From: RGIG3077 sp964490175
GTDB lineage: Bacteria; Bacillota; Clostridia; Oscillospirales; Ruminococcaceae
DNA: 64,000 nucleotides
Direction: 5' to 3'
NCBI GenBank assembly: GCA_964490175.1
Contig: CAZBAI010000007.1
Coordinates: 1 to 64,000 of the forward strand
Shown here: piece by piece, positions 1 through 9,374 of the stretch
How positions within the stretch are numbered: position 1 is the first letter of the stretch
Layout: each line of letters opens with the position of its first letter
The notes under the pieces: model-generated
What the model saw: the letters and a program-made list of their open reading frames with translations, nothing else
What the model was told of the DNA's origin: nothing
Database searches by the model: none
Position numbers and translations under genes: made by a program

Positions 1-409
1 TCATTCCGGGGATAGTTCTCATAAGAGCGATATCCTCACAGCACTGGTGGGTTGCACCGTCCTCACCGACGGAAATTCCCGCATGAGTTGCGCCGATTTT
101 TACGTTAAGATGCGGATATCCGATTGAATTGCGCACAATTTCATAGGCTCTTCCCGATGCAAACATTGCAAATGTGCTTGCAAACGGAATCATACCGCAG
201 GTTGCCAATCCGGCGGCAATACCCATCATATTACACTCGGCAATGCCGCAGTCGAAGAATCTTTCGGGACATTTTTTCTTAAAAATGCCTGTTTTGGTTG
301 CGGCGGCAAGGTCGGCGTCAAGCACAACAAGCTTATCGTATTTTTCCGAAAGCTCTGCCAATGCTTCGCCGTAGCTTTCACGTGTTGCTTTTTTGATAAT
401 TTCGCTCAT
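1..409 (-). CDS. Transketolase, C-terminal subunit (partial)
   Basis: The reading frame starts with ATG at 409 and runs off the left edge, so only the first ~136 residues are visible. It begins MSEIIKKATRESYGEAL and contains LVVLDADLAAATKTG and GATHAGISVGEDGATHQ, matching the pyrimidine-binding half of split transketolases, which transfer two-carbon ketol units in the pentose phosphate pathway with thiamine diphosphate. The AGGGTTAAATA upstream gives a GGAGGG Shine-Dalgarno that overlaps the end of the N-terminal subunit gene. The two half-genes are three bases apart and surely co-translated. The family assignment is solid; whether the enzyme is a housekeeping transketolase or a specialised sugar enzyme cannot be told from the fragment. 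Confidence 0.93.
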   Translation of the reverse strand, partial: MSEIIKKATRESYGEALAELSEKYDKLVVLDADLAAATKTGIFKKKCPERFFDCGIAECNMMGIAAGLATCGMIPFASTFAMFASGRAYEIVRNSIGYPHLNVKIGATHAGISVGEDGATHQCCEDIALMRTIPGM

Positions 410-412
410 TAT

Positions 413-1255
413 TTAACCCTCCAGCTCTTTCAAGGTATTTTTCAGCTCGTTCATAGCAATTTCATACTGTTCGGCATTAGGTGCCGCACCGTGCCAGCCA
501 ACGTTGTTTTCCATAAAGGAAACGCCTTTTCCTTTAATGCTTTTTTGAATAATCGCAACGGGACGTTCGCTGTTTTCAGCCTCTGCAAAAGCACGCTCGA
601 TATCGTCAAAATCATGAGCATCCATTGTAATGACCTGCCAACCAAATGCGGCAAATTTATCGGTAATCGGGTGCGGCGAACAAACCTGCGTTACAGGTCC
701 GTCGATTTGCAGACCGTTGTTGTCAACAATCGCCACAATATTATTAAGCTTATTGTGGGCGGCAAACATTGCGGCTTCCCAAACCATGCCCTCTTCGATT
801 TCACCGTCACCGAGAATTGTATAGACCTCATAGTCCTTATCGGCAAGCTTTGCGTTGAGTGCCATTCCGCAGGCGCAAGAAAGCCCCTGTCCGAGTGAGC
901 CGCTCGACATATCAACGCCGGGCGTGCCTTTCATATCGGGGTGACCCTGAAGCATCGCACCGATATGACGCAGCTTTTTCAGCTCCGATTTGTCAAAATA
1001 ACCTTTTTCGGCAAGCACAGAATAAAGCGCAGGCGCACAATGTCCCTTTGAAAGAACAAGTCTGTCCCTATTTTCATCGCAGGGGTTGCTCGGTGTAACA
1101 TTGAGCTTTTCAAAATAAAGATAGGTCAAAAGGTCGCATATCGAAAGCGAACCGCCCGGGTGACCGGATTTTGCGCTGAAAACGCCCTCAATCACGCCCA
1201 TTCTCACTTTGCAGGCAATTGCCTCAAGTTCTTTTTTTCTGTTAATGTTCATCAT
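413..1255 (-). CDS. Transketolase, N-terminal subunit
   Basis: This is the thiamine-diphosphate-binding half of a split transketolase (280 aa). GHPGGSLS near residue 30, GDGEIEEGMVWEAA and VDNNGLQIDG are the expected substrate and ThDP/Mg binding segments (GDG...N). It pairs with the C-terminal subunit directly downstream to form the active heterotetramer. The start is chosen at ATG 1255, or the adjacent ATG at 1252, because GGAGG lies 5 bases upstream; an in-frame extension to 1276 lacks a better site. The gene overlaps the last codons of the HAD phosphatase gene by 14 bases, so translational coupling is likely. Confidence 0.94.
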   Translation of the reverse strand: MMNINRKKELEAIACKVRMGVIEGVFSAKSGHPGGSLSICDLLTYLYFEKLNVTPSNPCDENRDRLVLSKGHCAPALYSVLAEKGYFDKSELKKLRHIGAMLQGHPDMKGTPGVDMSSGSLGQGLSCACGMALNAKLADKDYEVYTILGDGEIEEGMVWEAAMFAAHNKLNNIVAIVDNNGLQIDGPVTQVCSPHPITDKFAAFGWQVITMDAHDFDDIERAFAEAENSERPVAIIQKSIKGKGVSFMENNVGWHGAAPNAEQYEIAMNELKNTLKELEG

Positions 1256-2078
1256 TTTTTCCTCCGTCCCATTCATTATATATAAAATTGAGAATCTCCG
1301 TCATAGGGCAATCTTCACACGAAGATTTTAACACAATATCGGCAGAAGCTTTAACCGAAGGCTGTGCATTTGCGACAGCAAACCCGAAATCAGCCGCTTT
1401 CAGCATTTCAATGTCATTATCATAGTCACCGCACGCAAAAATTGTGAATCCATCAAGCTGAAATGTATCAATAAGCTTTTTCAAGCCACTGCCTTTTGAA
1501 ACATTTTTCGGCAGCATTTCAAAATAGCAACGCTCGCTTTTCACAAAATCGACGCCGCAATAGCCCTTTTCTTTGCAAAAATCCGCCAGTTGCTGCTGCA
1601 TATCATGCTCTATACCGAAAAGGATTTTAATTCTGTTTTGCGGAATTTTGTCAAAATCGCAAAACACAGGGTTTGTTTGGCATATTCCGATATGTTCACG
1701 CTCGATTTCGTTAAATTGCGGCACATAAATGTTGTCAAGGCAAAGTACTTCACAGCCGCAATTCGGGAAATTATTAAGAATTTCCAATGCATAATCACTT
1801 GCGATTGGCGGTAAATAGTTTGCAAAAACCGCTTTATTGGATATACAATCCCAAGCAAGAGCGCCGTTATACAACAATGCGGCAAAATCAGGCTTGACTT
1901 TGGAAAAATATCGGCTTGTTGCCTGCAAAGCTCTGCCTGTTGCAATTGTAAATTTACCGCCGTTTTTGCGAAACATATCGATCTGCTTCATGTCAAAATC
2001 GGAAATTTCTTTATTTTTCGGCAAAAAAGTACCGTCCATATCCGTAATGAGCAAAACTTTAGATAATTCTTTTTGCAT
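1242..2078 (-). CDS. Cof-type HAD-IIB family phosphatase
   Basis: This 278-aa cytoplasmic hydrolase has the HAD motif I DMDGTFLP around residues 14-21, a conserved TGRA segment (motif II region) and FACGDYDNDIEML near residue 215, which is the motif IV Asp pair. The IIB cap architecture points to a Cof/YidA-like sugar phosphate or nucleotide phosphatase; the substrate is not predictable. AGAGGATTT sits just before the ATG at 2078. The gene overlaps the transketolase N-terminal subunit gene at its 3' end, suggesting a role linked to sugar phosphates, but this is inference from position only. Confidence 0.9.
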   Translation of the reverse strand: MQKELSKVLLITDMDGTFLPKNKEISDFDMKQIDMFRKNGGKFTIATGRALQATSRYFSKVKPDFAALLYNGALAWDCISNKAVFANYLPPIASDYALEILNNFPNCGCEVLCLDNIYVPQFNEIEREHIGICQTNPVFCDFDKIPQNRIKILFGIEHDMQQQLADFCKEKGYCGVDFVKSERCYFEMLPKNVSKGSGLKKLIDTFQLDGFTIFACGDYDNDIEMLKAADFGFAVANAQPSVKASADIVLKSSCEDCPMTEILNFIYNEWDGGKNDEH

Positions 2079-2087
2079 AAATCCTCT

Positions 2088-2993
2088 TTAGGCGTTTATC
2101 AATTTTTTAAAATAATCGGGCAAATCGCTCGAAAATTCAAGATATTCCTTGGTTACAGGATGCACAAACCCGATTTTTCGTGCATGAAGCGACTGCCCCT
2201 GCAAACCCTTTACAGCCTTGCCGTAGACGTCATCACCGTATATCGGGTGCCCGATATACGCCATGTGCACCCTAATCTGATGCGTTCGCCCGGTTTCAAG
2301 GCGCAATCGCAAATGGGCAAATTTATCAAATTGCCGCAAAACCTCATAGTGTGTTATCGCATTTCTTGAATTCAAATCGGTAACGCACATTTTTTTTCTG
2401 TCGATTTTATGGCGACCTATCGGTGCATTGACCGTGCCCGATAAATCCTTAAAATTGCCGACTGCCAAAGCTTCATATTCACGTGTAAAGGTATGCGCCT
2501 TGATTTGCTCGGCAAGTCCGAAATGCGCCACATCATTTTTGGCAACAACCAAAAGCCCGCTTGTATTCATATCAATTCGGTGAACGATCCCCGGGCGCAT
2601 TTCACCGTTTATGCCCGAAAGACTGTTTGAACAGTGATACATCAGCGCATTAACCAACGTTCCGCTGTAATGTGACGGCGCAGGGTGAACGACCATACCT
2701 TTCGGCTTGTTGACAACGAGCAAACATTCATCTTCAAAAACTATATCAAGCGGAATATTCTCAGGCTTGATATCGACATCTTGCGGCTGCAAAAGCGCAA
2801 CGGCGACACAATCACCCGATTTAACACGGTAATTTTTTGCTTTTAAACCGCCGTTCACCTTAATATTGCCTTTTTCGATAAGAATAGCTGCGGCATTGCG
2901 TGAAAGGTTTTCAACATTTTCCGACGCAAACACATCAAGCCGCTTATCCGAATCGGTATCACCGGCAAAAATTATAATTTCATCAGTCGGCAT
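2088..2993 (-). CDS. RluA-family 23S rRNA pseudouridine synthase (RluD-like)
   Basis: The protein (301 aa) has an N-terminal S4 RNA-binding domain (SRNAAAILIEKGNIKVNG around residues 30-50) followed by an RluA catalytic domain with HRIDMNTSGLLVVAK, whose Asp is the nucleophile, and RTHQIRVHMAYIGHPI. RluA/RluD enzymes isomerise uridines in 23S rRNA or tRNA. The start is taken at ATG 2993, inside the 3' end of lspA and preceded by GAGGA at about 11 bases; an upstream TTG at 3011 is possible. The lspA-rluD arrangement is typical of Firmicutes. Exact target uridines cannot be read from the sequence. Confidence 0.93.
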   Translation of the reverse strand: MPTDEIIIFAGDTDSDKRLDVFASENVENLSRNAAAILIEKGNIKVNGGLKAKNYRVKSGDCVAVALLQPQDVDIKPENIPLDIVFEDECLLVVNKPKGMVVHPAPSHYSGTLVNALMYHCSNSLSGINGEMRPGIVHRIDMNTSGLLVVAKNDVAHFGLAEQIKAHTFTREYEALAVGNFKDLSGTVNAPIGRHKIDRKKMCVTDLNSRNAITHYEVLRQFDKFAHLRLRLETGRTHQIRVHMAYIGHPIYGDDVYGKAVKGLQGQSLHARKIGFVHPVTKEYLEFSSDLPDYFKKLINA

Positions 2994-3540
2994 TATTTTC
3001 AAAATCCTCAAAAGCTACGGAAGAAACTTCAATATCCTGCGAAGGTAAAGTATCTTCACCGTTTTCTTCGGCAAACAGCTCTTTATCGAAGAATATCAAA
3101 TACACAGCCATTAAAATGCAACCAACGGTAATAAAACAATCGGCGAAATTGAAAATCGCAAAATCAAATATCTGCACGTCAAAATAATCGATAACCTCGC
3201 CGCCTCTGAAAATCCTGTCGATAAGATTACCGAGTCCGCCGCCGATAATCGCACCGAAAAGCATAATCGGAAAAGGATTAGTAATTTTGCGCTTAAACAT
3301 GATATAAAGGCAAATCGCAATCATGACAATCGGCAGAATTATCAGTAAAATCCGCATTCCGGAAAACGAACCGAACACGGCGCCGTCGTTAAAATGCAGT
3401 GTCAAGCCAAGCACCTTTTCACCGCCGATAACGATAAAATCACGTGTTTGACCCAACTCAAGATTGTCAATCACCCAAAACTTAATAACCTGATCGAAAA
3501 ATGCAATCAATGCGGCGAACAGAATTGAAATATATACCAA
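2983..3540 (-). CDS. lspA: Lipoprotein signal peptidase (signal peptidase II)
   Basis: LspA is the aspartic membrane protease that removes signal peptides from diacylglyceryl prolipoproteins. The 185-aa protein has four hydrophobic segments and the family motifs FFDQ, NDGAVFGSF, GGGLGNLIDR and FNFADCFI, the last two carrying the catalytic Asp pair. An unusually long acidic C-terminal tail follows the last membrane segment. I place the start at TTG 3540 because GAGAGG lies exactly 7 bases upstream; the in-frame TTG at 3555 has no spacing for that site. It lies between ileS and the pseudouridine synthase gene, as in many Firmicutes. Several lipoproteins that it would process are encoded in this same window. 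Confidence 0.95.
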   Translation of the reverse strand: MVYISILFAALIAFFDQVIKFWVIDNLELGQTRDFIVIGGEKVLGLTLHFNDGAVFGSFSGMRILLIILPIVMIAICLYIMFKRKITNPFPIMLFGAIIGGGLGNLIDRIFRGGEVIDYFDVQIFDFAIFNFADCFITVGCILMAVYLIFFDKELFAEENGEDTLPSQDIEVSSVAFEDFENNAD

Positions 3541-3606
3541 GATAAAACCTCTCAATAAACAGCATTACCGCAAATATTTTGCGGCAAGCTGAATAATATT
3601 TACAAT

Positions 3607-6399
3607 TTAAACATATTTTGCACAACGTGCACACAAGGTCGGGTGCTCGCTGTGGGCGCCGACGGTTTCGCTGTATTTCCAGCAGCGTTCACATTTATCG
3701 CCGGTTGCCTTATCGATATTATAAGCAACGCTTTCAAAAACTTCGCTGTTAAATTCGCACACCGCATTATCATCAAAGCAAACCTTTGAAACGATAAGGA
3801 TTTCGGCAAGCTCATTTTCATCAAGCTTTACAGGAAGCTTATCGGCATTTTTAATCGTTACACACGCTTCAAGCGGCGCACCGATGAGCTTTAAAGCACG
3901 CTTAGCTTCAAGCGATTTGTTAATATCTTCACGGATTTTAACGATATTATCCCACTTATCGGCAAAGCTTTGATCAAAAGAAATACCGCTCTTTTCGGGA
4001 AAATCGTTAAAGAACACGGATTCGGTGTCATCACAGTCAAGGTGCGGCATAAAGCTCCAAATCTCATCAGCTGTAAATGTCAAAATCGGTGCGATAAGAC
4101 GTGCAACACCGCTGAGAATGCGATACATTGCGGTTTGGGCGCTTCTTCTTTCAACCGAATCAACGCTTGTGCAATAAAGCCTGTCTTTAATAATATCAAG
4201 ATAGAAATTCGACAAATCTCTTACGCAGTAATTGTGAATTTCATGGAAAACAATGTGAAATTCATATTCATCATAGGCAATTTTCACCTTATCGATAAGG
4301 TTATCAAGGCGCATAAGTGCCCATTTGTCGATTTCAAGCAATTGCGAATCGTCTACGGCGTCGCAGTTGGGGTCAAACACCTTGTCATCGCCCATTGTAA
4401 GGTTACCGAGAATGAACCTTGCGGTATTTCTGAATTTTTTATAGGCCTCGCTTAACTGTTTGAAAAGTGCGTGCGATGTCTTAATATCGCTGTGATAATC
4501 GCTTGAAGCGACCCAAAGGCGCAAAACATCGCCGCCATATTGCTTGATGATTTCCTCGGGGGCAATACCGTTTCCTGCGGATTTATGCATAAACTTGCCC
4601 TTTTCATCAACAACCATGCCGTGTGTGCAAACCTGCTTATAGGGAGCGCAACCCTGCCATACAACCGAAGTCAGCAATGATGACTGAAACCAGCCTCTGT
4701 ATTGATCATTGCCCTCAAGATAAAGGTCGCAGGGATTGCAAAGCTCTTCATAATTTTCCAAAACAGCCGCATGAGAAACGCCACTGTCAAACCAAACATC
4801 AAAGATATCGGTTTCTTTAATGAACTCAGAGCAGCCGCATTCGCATTTCACAGTATCGGGAATAAACTCTTTAACATCCTTTATATACCAAGCGTCGGAG
4901 CTTTCTTTTCTGAACAGCTCGGAAATTGCGGCGATAGTTTCATCGGTAACAATCGGCTTGCCGCAGTCCTTACAGTAAATAACGGGGATAGGCACGCCCC
5001 ATGTGCGCTGGCGGGAAATGCACCAATCGCTTCTATCGGAAACCATATTCTTTATGCGATCCTCGCCCCAAGCGGGATACCATTTGACATTTTCGATAGC
5101 CTTAATCGTTTCGTCTTTAAAATCTTTAACACTGCAAAACCACTGCTCGGTCGCACGGAAAATAATCGGATTTTTACATCTCCAGCAATGAGGATACTGG
5201 TGCTCGATTTTTTCAATCGCAAGCAAGCTGCCGTTATCGGAAATGTGCTGAGCGATAGCCTTATTGGCTTCATCTGTTGTAAGTCCCTCAAACTGACCTG
5301 CTTCGGCGGTTAATCTGCCGCTTGCGTCAACAGGCACGATTATCGGAATTTCGGGGTATTTTTTGCAAACCTCAAAGTCTTCAACACCGTGACCGGGCGC
5401 TGTATGTACACAGCCCGTGCCGCTTTCAAGTGTAACGTGGTCACCCACGATAACAGGCGAAAATCTATCGATAAAGGGGTGCTTTGTCTTGATGTTTTCA
5501 AGCTCTATACCCTTAAATGAACCTATGCATTCATAATTTTCGATTTTTGCGGCGCTCATTGCAACATCAACAAGATCTCTTGCCATGCAATAATATTCAT
5601 CATTCACCTTGACAAGGGTATATTCATATTCCGGACCTACGCAAATTGCAAGGTTTCCCGGCAAGGTCCAGGTAGTGGTTGTCCAAATAACAAAATAAAT
5701 CTTGCTTTTGTCGATAGAGAGAGCGTCGAAAACACCGTTATCATCGGCAACATTAAATTTTACATAAATAGAATAGCAAATATCGTTTGCATATTCGATT
5801 TCCGCTTCTGCTAAAGCCGTTTTACAATCGGGGCACCAATGCACAGGCTTCAAACCTTTATACATATAGCCTTTTTTAGCCATTTTTCCGAAAACTTCAA
5901 CCTGCTTTGCCTCATATTCGGGCTTTAAGGTCAGATAAGGATCGTCAAAATTTCCCCAAACGCCAAGTCGCTTAAATTGCTTTTTTTGCCCATCAAGGCA
6001 AGAAAGAGCAAACTCACGGCAGTGCTTGCGCAAAACCTCGGGCGCAACCGCACCGTTTTCCACGCCGATTGCCTTTAAAGCTTTAAGCTCAATCGGCAAA
6101 CCGTGAGTATCCCAACCGGGAACGTAAGGTGCGCAGTATCCGTTCATATTTTTATACTTGACGATAAAATCCTTCAAAATCTTGTTAAGAGCCGTTCCGA
6201 GATGAATCTCACCGTTGGCATAGGGAGGTCCGTCATGCAAAACAAACTTCGGCTTTTTAGCATTTTTTTCGACAAGCTTATAATACACCCTGTTTTTTTC
6301 CCATTTTTCGAGAGTTTCAGGCTCTCTCACAGGGAGATTGCCCCTCATCGGAAAATCGGTTTTCGGGAGATTTATAGTTTTATTGTAATCATATGCCAT
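3607..6399 (-). CDS. ileS: Isoleucyl-tRNA synthetase
   Basis: This class I synthetase (930 aa) charges tRNA-Ile. Visible features are the N-terminal block ending HDGPPYANG, the HIGH-equivalent HLGT at residues 66-69, an editing domain, the tryptophan-rich WFQSSLL segment, a KMSKS-equivalent reading KFMHKSAGN, and a C-terminal zinc finger CERCWKYS...CARC. Both signature motifs deviate from the canonical HIGH and KMSKS but sit in the right context, so I consider the enzyme functional. The start at ATG 6399 (MAYDYNKTINLP) follows AAAGG by 10 bases. Only 70 bases separate it from divIVA and no T-box is visible there, so ileS seems to be expressed from the division-gene operon. Confidence 0.96.
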   Translation of the reverse strand: MAYDYNKTINLPKTDFPMRGNLPVREPETLEKWEKNRVYYKLVEKNAKKPKFVLHDGPPYANGEIHLGTALNKILKDFIVKYKNMNGYCAPYVPGWDTHGLPIELKALKAIGVENGAVAPEVLRKHCREFALSCLDGQKKQFKRLGVWGNFDDPYLTLKPEYEAKQVEVFGKMAKKGYMYKGLKPVHWCPDCKTALAEAEIEYANDICYSIYVKFNVADDNGVFDALSIDKSKIYFVIWTTTTWTLPGNLAICVGPEYEYTLVKVNDEYYCMARDLVDVAMSAAKIENYECIGSFKGIELENIKTKHPFIDRFSPVIVGDHVTLESGTGCVHTAPGHGVEDFEVCKKYPEIPIIVPVDASGRLTAEAGQFEGLTTDEANKAIAQHISDNGSLLAIEKIEHQYPHCWRCKNPIIFRATEQWFCSVKDFKDETIKAIENVKWYPAWGEDRIKNMVSDRSDWCISRQRTWGVPIPVIYCKDCGKPIVTDETIAAISELFRKESSDAWYIKDVKEFIPDTVKCECGCSEFIKETDIFDVWFDSGVSHAAVLENYEELCNPCDLYLEGNDQYRGWFQSSLLTSVVWQGCAPYKQVCTHGMVVDEKGKFMHKSAGNGIAPEEIIKQYGGDVLRLWVASSDYHSDIKTSHALFKQLSEAYKKFRNTARFILGNLTMGDDKVFDPNCDAVDDSQLLEIDKWALMRLDNLIDKVKIAYDEYEFHIVFHEIHNYCVRDLSNFYLDIIKDRLYCTSVDSVERRSAQTAMYRILSGVARLIAPILTFTADEIWSFMPHLDCDDTESVFFNDFPEKSGISFDQSFADKWDNIVKIREDINKSLEAKRALKLIGAPLEACVTIKNADKLPVKLDENELAEILIVSKVCFDDNAVCEFNSEVFESVAYNIDKATGDKCERCWKYSETVGAHSEHPTLCARCAKYV

Positions 6400-6469
6400 A
6401 ACAATATTACCTTTCAAATTTAATATACCACAGAAAACGGCTTGATTAAAAGCCGCTTTCCGAATTTAT

Positions 6470-7462
6470 TCAGTTCTTATCGGTATTGTTTGCACCGAAC
6501 TGCAAATCACCGTAGAATTTGCTGGGTGTGGGTGATGAAAAAGGCAGTGCGTTGGCAATTACTTCGTTTTCATGCAAAACTTCATCAACATCTAAAGCCT
6601 TTTCTTCATTGCCCATATTATCGTTATTATCGTTCATTGCAGGTGTCTGCTCGGATTTTTCCTCAGATTTCAAGCCGTTTTCGGGCTGTTCCGCTTCCTT
6701 TGCCGAAACTTCTTCGGGTTCTTCATCTTGAGCGGAATCGGCTGTATCGTCCTCTGTTTCTTCGTCAATATCGGCAATATCGGCGTCGTCAACGTCTTCT
6801 TCGTTGTCTTCGTCGTCTTCATCCTCTTCATCGTCGATTTCAGGCATATTCACGATAAGCTCAAGATGCTTTTTGTACATATCAAGCAATTCTTTCTTAA
6901 AGTCGGAAACCTCATGCTGAATGTTATCCAGCTCATTTTCGTGTTCCTCAATCTGAAGCTCGATTTCAATGGTTTTTTCCTCATATGCGTCCTCGGCCTT
7001 TTTGGTAAGGTCGGCATACTTCTGCTCACACTCGGCAATAAGCTTGTCATATTTTTCCTTGCCCTCGGCAAGCATACGTTCATTTTCCTCGGCAGTTTCC
7101 TTGCGTGTTCTGTCGGCTTCAAGCTTTGCGATTTCAACCTCACGCTTGGCTTCTTCTACCATTTTGTCGTTTTTCTGTTTTGCATCGTCAATAATACCGT
7201 CGGCACGCTCTTGCGCCTCGGCAACGATTTTACGCTTTTCTTTTTGTGCGGAAAGCAAAGCGTCCTTGAGGGCTTCCTCATCCTGCCTGTATTCTCTCAC
7301 CTTATCGGCAAGTATTCCGATTTTTCCCTCAAGCTCCTCCTTTTCGCTTTGAAGCTTGGCAAACTCCGATGCTACCTGGCGAAGATAATCCTCCACTTCC
7401 TCACAGGTATATCCGAGCCTTGCAGATTCAAACCTTTTGCTGCTGATTTCGGTTGCATTCAT
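6470..7462 (-). CDS. divIVA: DivIVA-domain protein with long coiled coil and acidic tail
   Basis: The protein (330 aa) starts with the DivIVA membrane-binding domain (RFESARLGYTCEEVEDYL, residues 10-27), continues as a long Glu/Lys-rich coiled coil to about residue 205, and then has an extremely acidic Asp/Glu-rich, probably disordered segment (about 210-260). DivIVA proteins bind negatively curved membrane at division sites and poles and recruit partners. The gene is part of the sepF-ylmH-divIVA-ileS-lspA cluster that is conserved in Firmicutes. AGGAGGG precedes the ATG. The tail is longer than in Bacillus DivIVA (~164 aa in total), which may reflect clade-specific partners. Confidence 0.93.
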   Translation of the reverse strand: MNATEISSKRFESARLGYTCEEVEDYLRQVASEFAKLQSEKEELEGKIGILADKVREYRQDEEALKDALLSAQKEKRKIVAEAQERADGIIDDAKQKNDKMVEEAKREVEIAKLEADRTRKETAEENERMLAEGKEKYDKLIAECEQKYADLTKKAEDAYEEKTIEIELQIEEHENELDNIQHEVSDFKKELLDMYKKHLELIVNMPEIDDEEDEDDEDNEEDVDDADIADIDEETEDDTADSAQDEEPEEVSAKEAEQPENGLKSEEKSEQTPAMNDNNDNMGNEEKALDVDEVLHENEVIANALPFSSPTPSKFYGDLQFGANNTDKN

Positions 7463-7476
7463 TATTAAGAGCCCTC

Positions 7477-8241
7477 CTAATTGTATTTGTTAATAATAAT
7501 TATTGTTTTGCCTTTTTTCGATTGCCCGACAATTTCGGACAATTCAAATTTTCCATATCCTTTTACTGAAAAAACATCATTTTCGCAAAGCCTTGCATCA
7601 GGCGAAAAAACATCACGGCAATTGAGCTTTGCGCCAAAACGACGAATGAGCGTTTGCGCATTTTGTCGGCTGATTTTAAGCGCTGCGGCAATTACGGAAT
7701 CAAGTCGAAGCGATGAAACGCTCGCTCTTATCGGCGTTAGCTCGGTCTTGATATCACCGGGAAACTCAGAGCAAATTTCGCAATGCACACGGCAAGAGCC
7801 GACGCTTTGAAGCTGCATTGCAACGGCGCTTGAAACCGTATTTGATACCGCAATATAGGCGTAATTTTCACACACGGAGATATCGCCGATTTTACTGCGT
7901 TTTATCCTAAGCGACATAAGTGCGCCGAGAAAATCTCTGTGTGAAAGCGTTTTCGGCAAATTATACTCAACTTTTATACAGCAAATCGGAAAATGACTAA
8001 GCGGTGCATTCTCTTGACTAATGCAAAGCATTTGCCTTTGCGCATTTGTAAATCCGCCGAATGAAACAGCCGATATCGAGCTAAAGTGCCCAAGCACGCC
8101 CCTTGCAACGTCAAGCTGACGTTTATCGAAAAAATCGGTATATTGAGGGGCACTCTCACAGAGCGCACGCCGAGCAAGTTCATCTATGCGAGAAACAAGC
8201 TCTGCGTCTTGCGGCAAGGGAATGCCGTTTGTATTGCTCAA
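7477..8241 (-). CDS. ylmH: YlmH-type S4-domain RNA-binding protein
   Basis: This 254-aa protein matches YlmH: an N-terminal ribosome/RNA-binding region followed by a C-terminal S4 domain (SSLRLDSVIAAALKISRQNAQ...). YlmH homologues associate with ribosomes or stalled large subunits and are encoded next to sepF and divIVA. The likely start is TTG at 8241, which overlaps the sepF stop codon (TTGA), so translation is probably coupled; no strong independent Shine-Dalgarno is visible. The next in-frame Met is far inside the domain. Assignment rests on the gene neighbourhood and the S4 domain, both clear. Confidence 0.9.
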   Translation of the reverse strand: MSNTNGIPLPQDAELVSRIDELARRALCESAPQYTDFFDKRQLDVARGVLGHFSSISAVSFGGFTNAQRQMLCISQENAPLSHFPICCIKVEYNLPKTLSHRDFLGALMSLRIKRSKIGDISVCENYAYIAVSNTVSSAVAMQLQSVGSCRVHCEICSEFPGDIKTELTPIRASVSSLRLDSVIAAALKISRQNAQTLIRRFGAKLNCRDVFSPDARLCENDVFSVKGYGKFELSEIVGQSKKGKTIIIINKYN

Positions 8242-8639
8242 AGCAGCACGCCGTTATTTTCAAGCTCGCCGACGAGTTCCTCACCGACAAAACCGACATT
8301 ATACGGAGTAATAATAAAGGTATTGTTCGCAACCGGCTTAATGTTTCCGCCGTTTGCGTAAGCGACGCCGCCGAGAAAATCAATAATTCTTCTGGTAACA
8401 TCGGGCGTTGTCGATTCAAGATTAAGCACTATCGTCTTTTTGGAATTGAGGTGGTCGGCGATTTGCTTTGTATCTGAAAACTGCTCGGGCTTTACAAGAA
8501 TTACCTGAAGCTGTGCGGTTGCGTTAATATTTACAACACGGTTTCGTCTGTCCTCGGGAGTTTCCGAAGCTGTTGCTGTTTCGTCCTCTTCCTCCTCGGA
8601 AAATCCAATCCATTCCTTGAAATTTTCAAAAATTCCCAT
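8238..8639 (-). CDS. sepF: Cell division protein SepF
   Basis: SepF (133 aa) tethers FtsZ filaments to the membrane. The N-terminal amphipathic helix (MGIFENFKEWIGF) is followed by an acidic linker and the SepF core (VILVKPEQFSDTKQIADHL...KTIVLNLE...RRIIDFLGGVAYA). Length and motif order are typical. GGAGAAATACCGTT precedes the ATG. It is encoded directly upstream of ylmH and divIVA, as in Bacillus and most Clostridia. Confidence 0.96.
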   Translation of the reverse strand: MGIFENFKEWIGFSEEEEDETATASETPEDRRNRVVNINATAQLQVILVKPEQFSDTKQIADHLNSKKTIVLNLESTTPDVTRRIIDFLGGVAYANGGNIKPVANNTFIITPYNVGFVGEELVGELENNGVLL

Positions 8640-8687
8640 AACGGTATTTCTCCATTTCCGGCGCTTGGCGCCATTATTTTTGATACT

Positions 8688-9374
8688 TTAAATCGGATAA
8701 TCTCTTTTTCCGAAAATTGCCGTGCCGAGCCTTACAATATTCGAGCCGTATTTAACGGCGTTCGCATAATCGCCCGACATACCCATTGACAAAATATCCA
8801 TACTAACATTATCATACTTTTTTGCTCTTTTGTCAATAAAAAGTTTTTGCATTTTATATAAAAATTTTTCGCAATTTGGCGGTGGGATGGTCATCAGCCC
8901 GCAAATTCGTACATTTTCGAGCTTCGCTATCTCCAAAATATTATCGTCAAGCCCATCTTGCGAAAATCCGCTTTTTGAAATTTCATCACCGATATTAACT
9001 TCAAGCAGAATATCCATAACCGTATTGTGCTTTTTTGCGCAACGGTCGATTTCGCTTGCAAGCTTAAGCGAATCTACCGACTGAATCATCGAAACGCTGT
9101 CAACAATATATTTCACTTTATTTGTCTGCAATTTGCCGATGAAATGAACATCGGCGCTTTTGTCGTAAAAATCCCTTTTTGAAATATATTCCTGAACACG
9201 GTTTTCGCCCAAAAGCGATATTCCGCACGCAATTGCCTCGTTAACACGCTGTGCATCAACGGTTTTGGTCACCGCCATTATTTCGACTTTATCGCCGCTT
9301 TTGCGATATTTGGCTTTCGCTTCTTCGATTTCAAAAGAAATTCTTTTAATATTTTCGGAAATTTCGGACATCAT
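8688..9374 (-). CDS. PLP homeostasis protein, YggS/YlmE family
   Basis: The 228-aa protein is an alanine-racemase-fold PLP-binding protein. AVTKTVDAQRVNEAI contains the PLP Lys, and LLGENRVQEY, VHFIGKLQTNK and MGMSGDYANAVKYGSNIVRLGTAIFG are the family signatures. Members keep free pyridoxal phosphate balanced and have no known enzymatic activity. It corresponds to ylmE of the Bacillus division cluster. The start ATG overlaps the stop codon of the HlyD-like gene upstream (ATGATG), so the two are translationally coupled. Confidence 0.95.
   Translation of the reverse strand: MMSEISENIKRISFEIEEAKAKYRKSGDKVEIMAVTKTVDAQRVNEAIACGISLLGENRVQEYISKRDFYDKSADVHFIGKLQTNKVKYIVDSVSMIQSVDSLKLASEIDRCAKKHNTVMDILLEVNIGDEISKSGFSQDGLDDNILEIAKLENVRICGLMTIPPPNCEKFLYKMQKLFIDKRAKKYDNVSMDILSMGMSGDYANAVKYGSNIVRLGTAIFGKRDYPI

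Noticed and set aside
4702..5313. A 203-codon plus-strand frame inside ileS
   Set aside because: Complete overlap with the highly conserved ileS gene on the other strand; no start site.
6400..6469. T-box in front of ileS
   Set aside because: Only 70 bases separate ileS from divIVA, with no Stem I or terminator pattern.
6728..7468. A long plus-strand hydrophobic frame (246 codons) opposite divIVA
   Set aside because: It is the antisense reading of the Lys/Glu-rich DivIVA coiled coil, which yields Phe/Leu-rich translations; no ribosome binding site.
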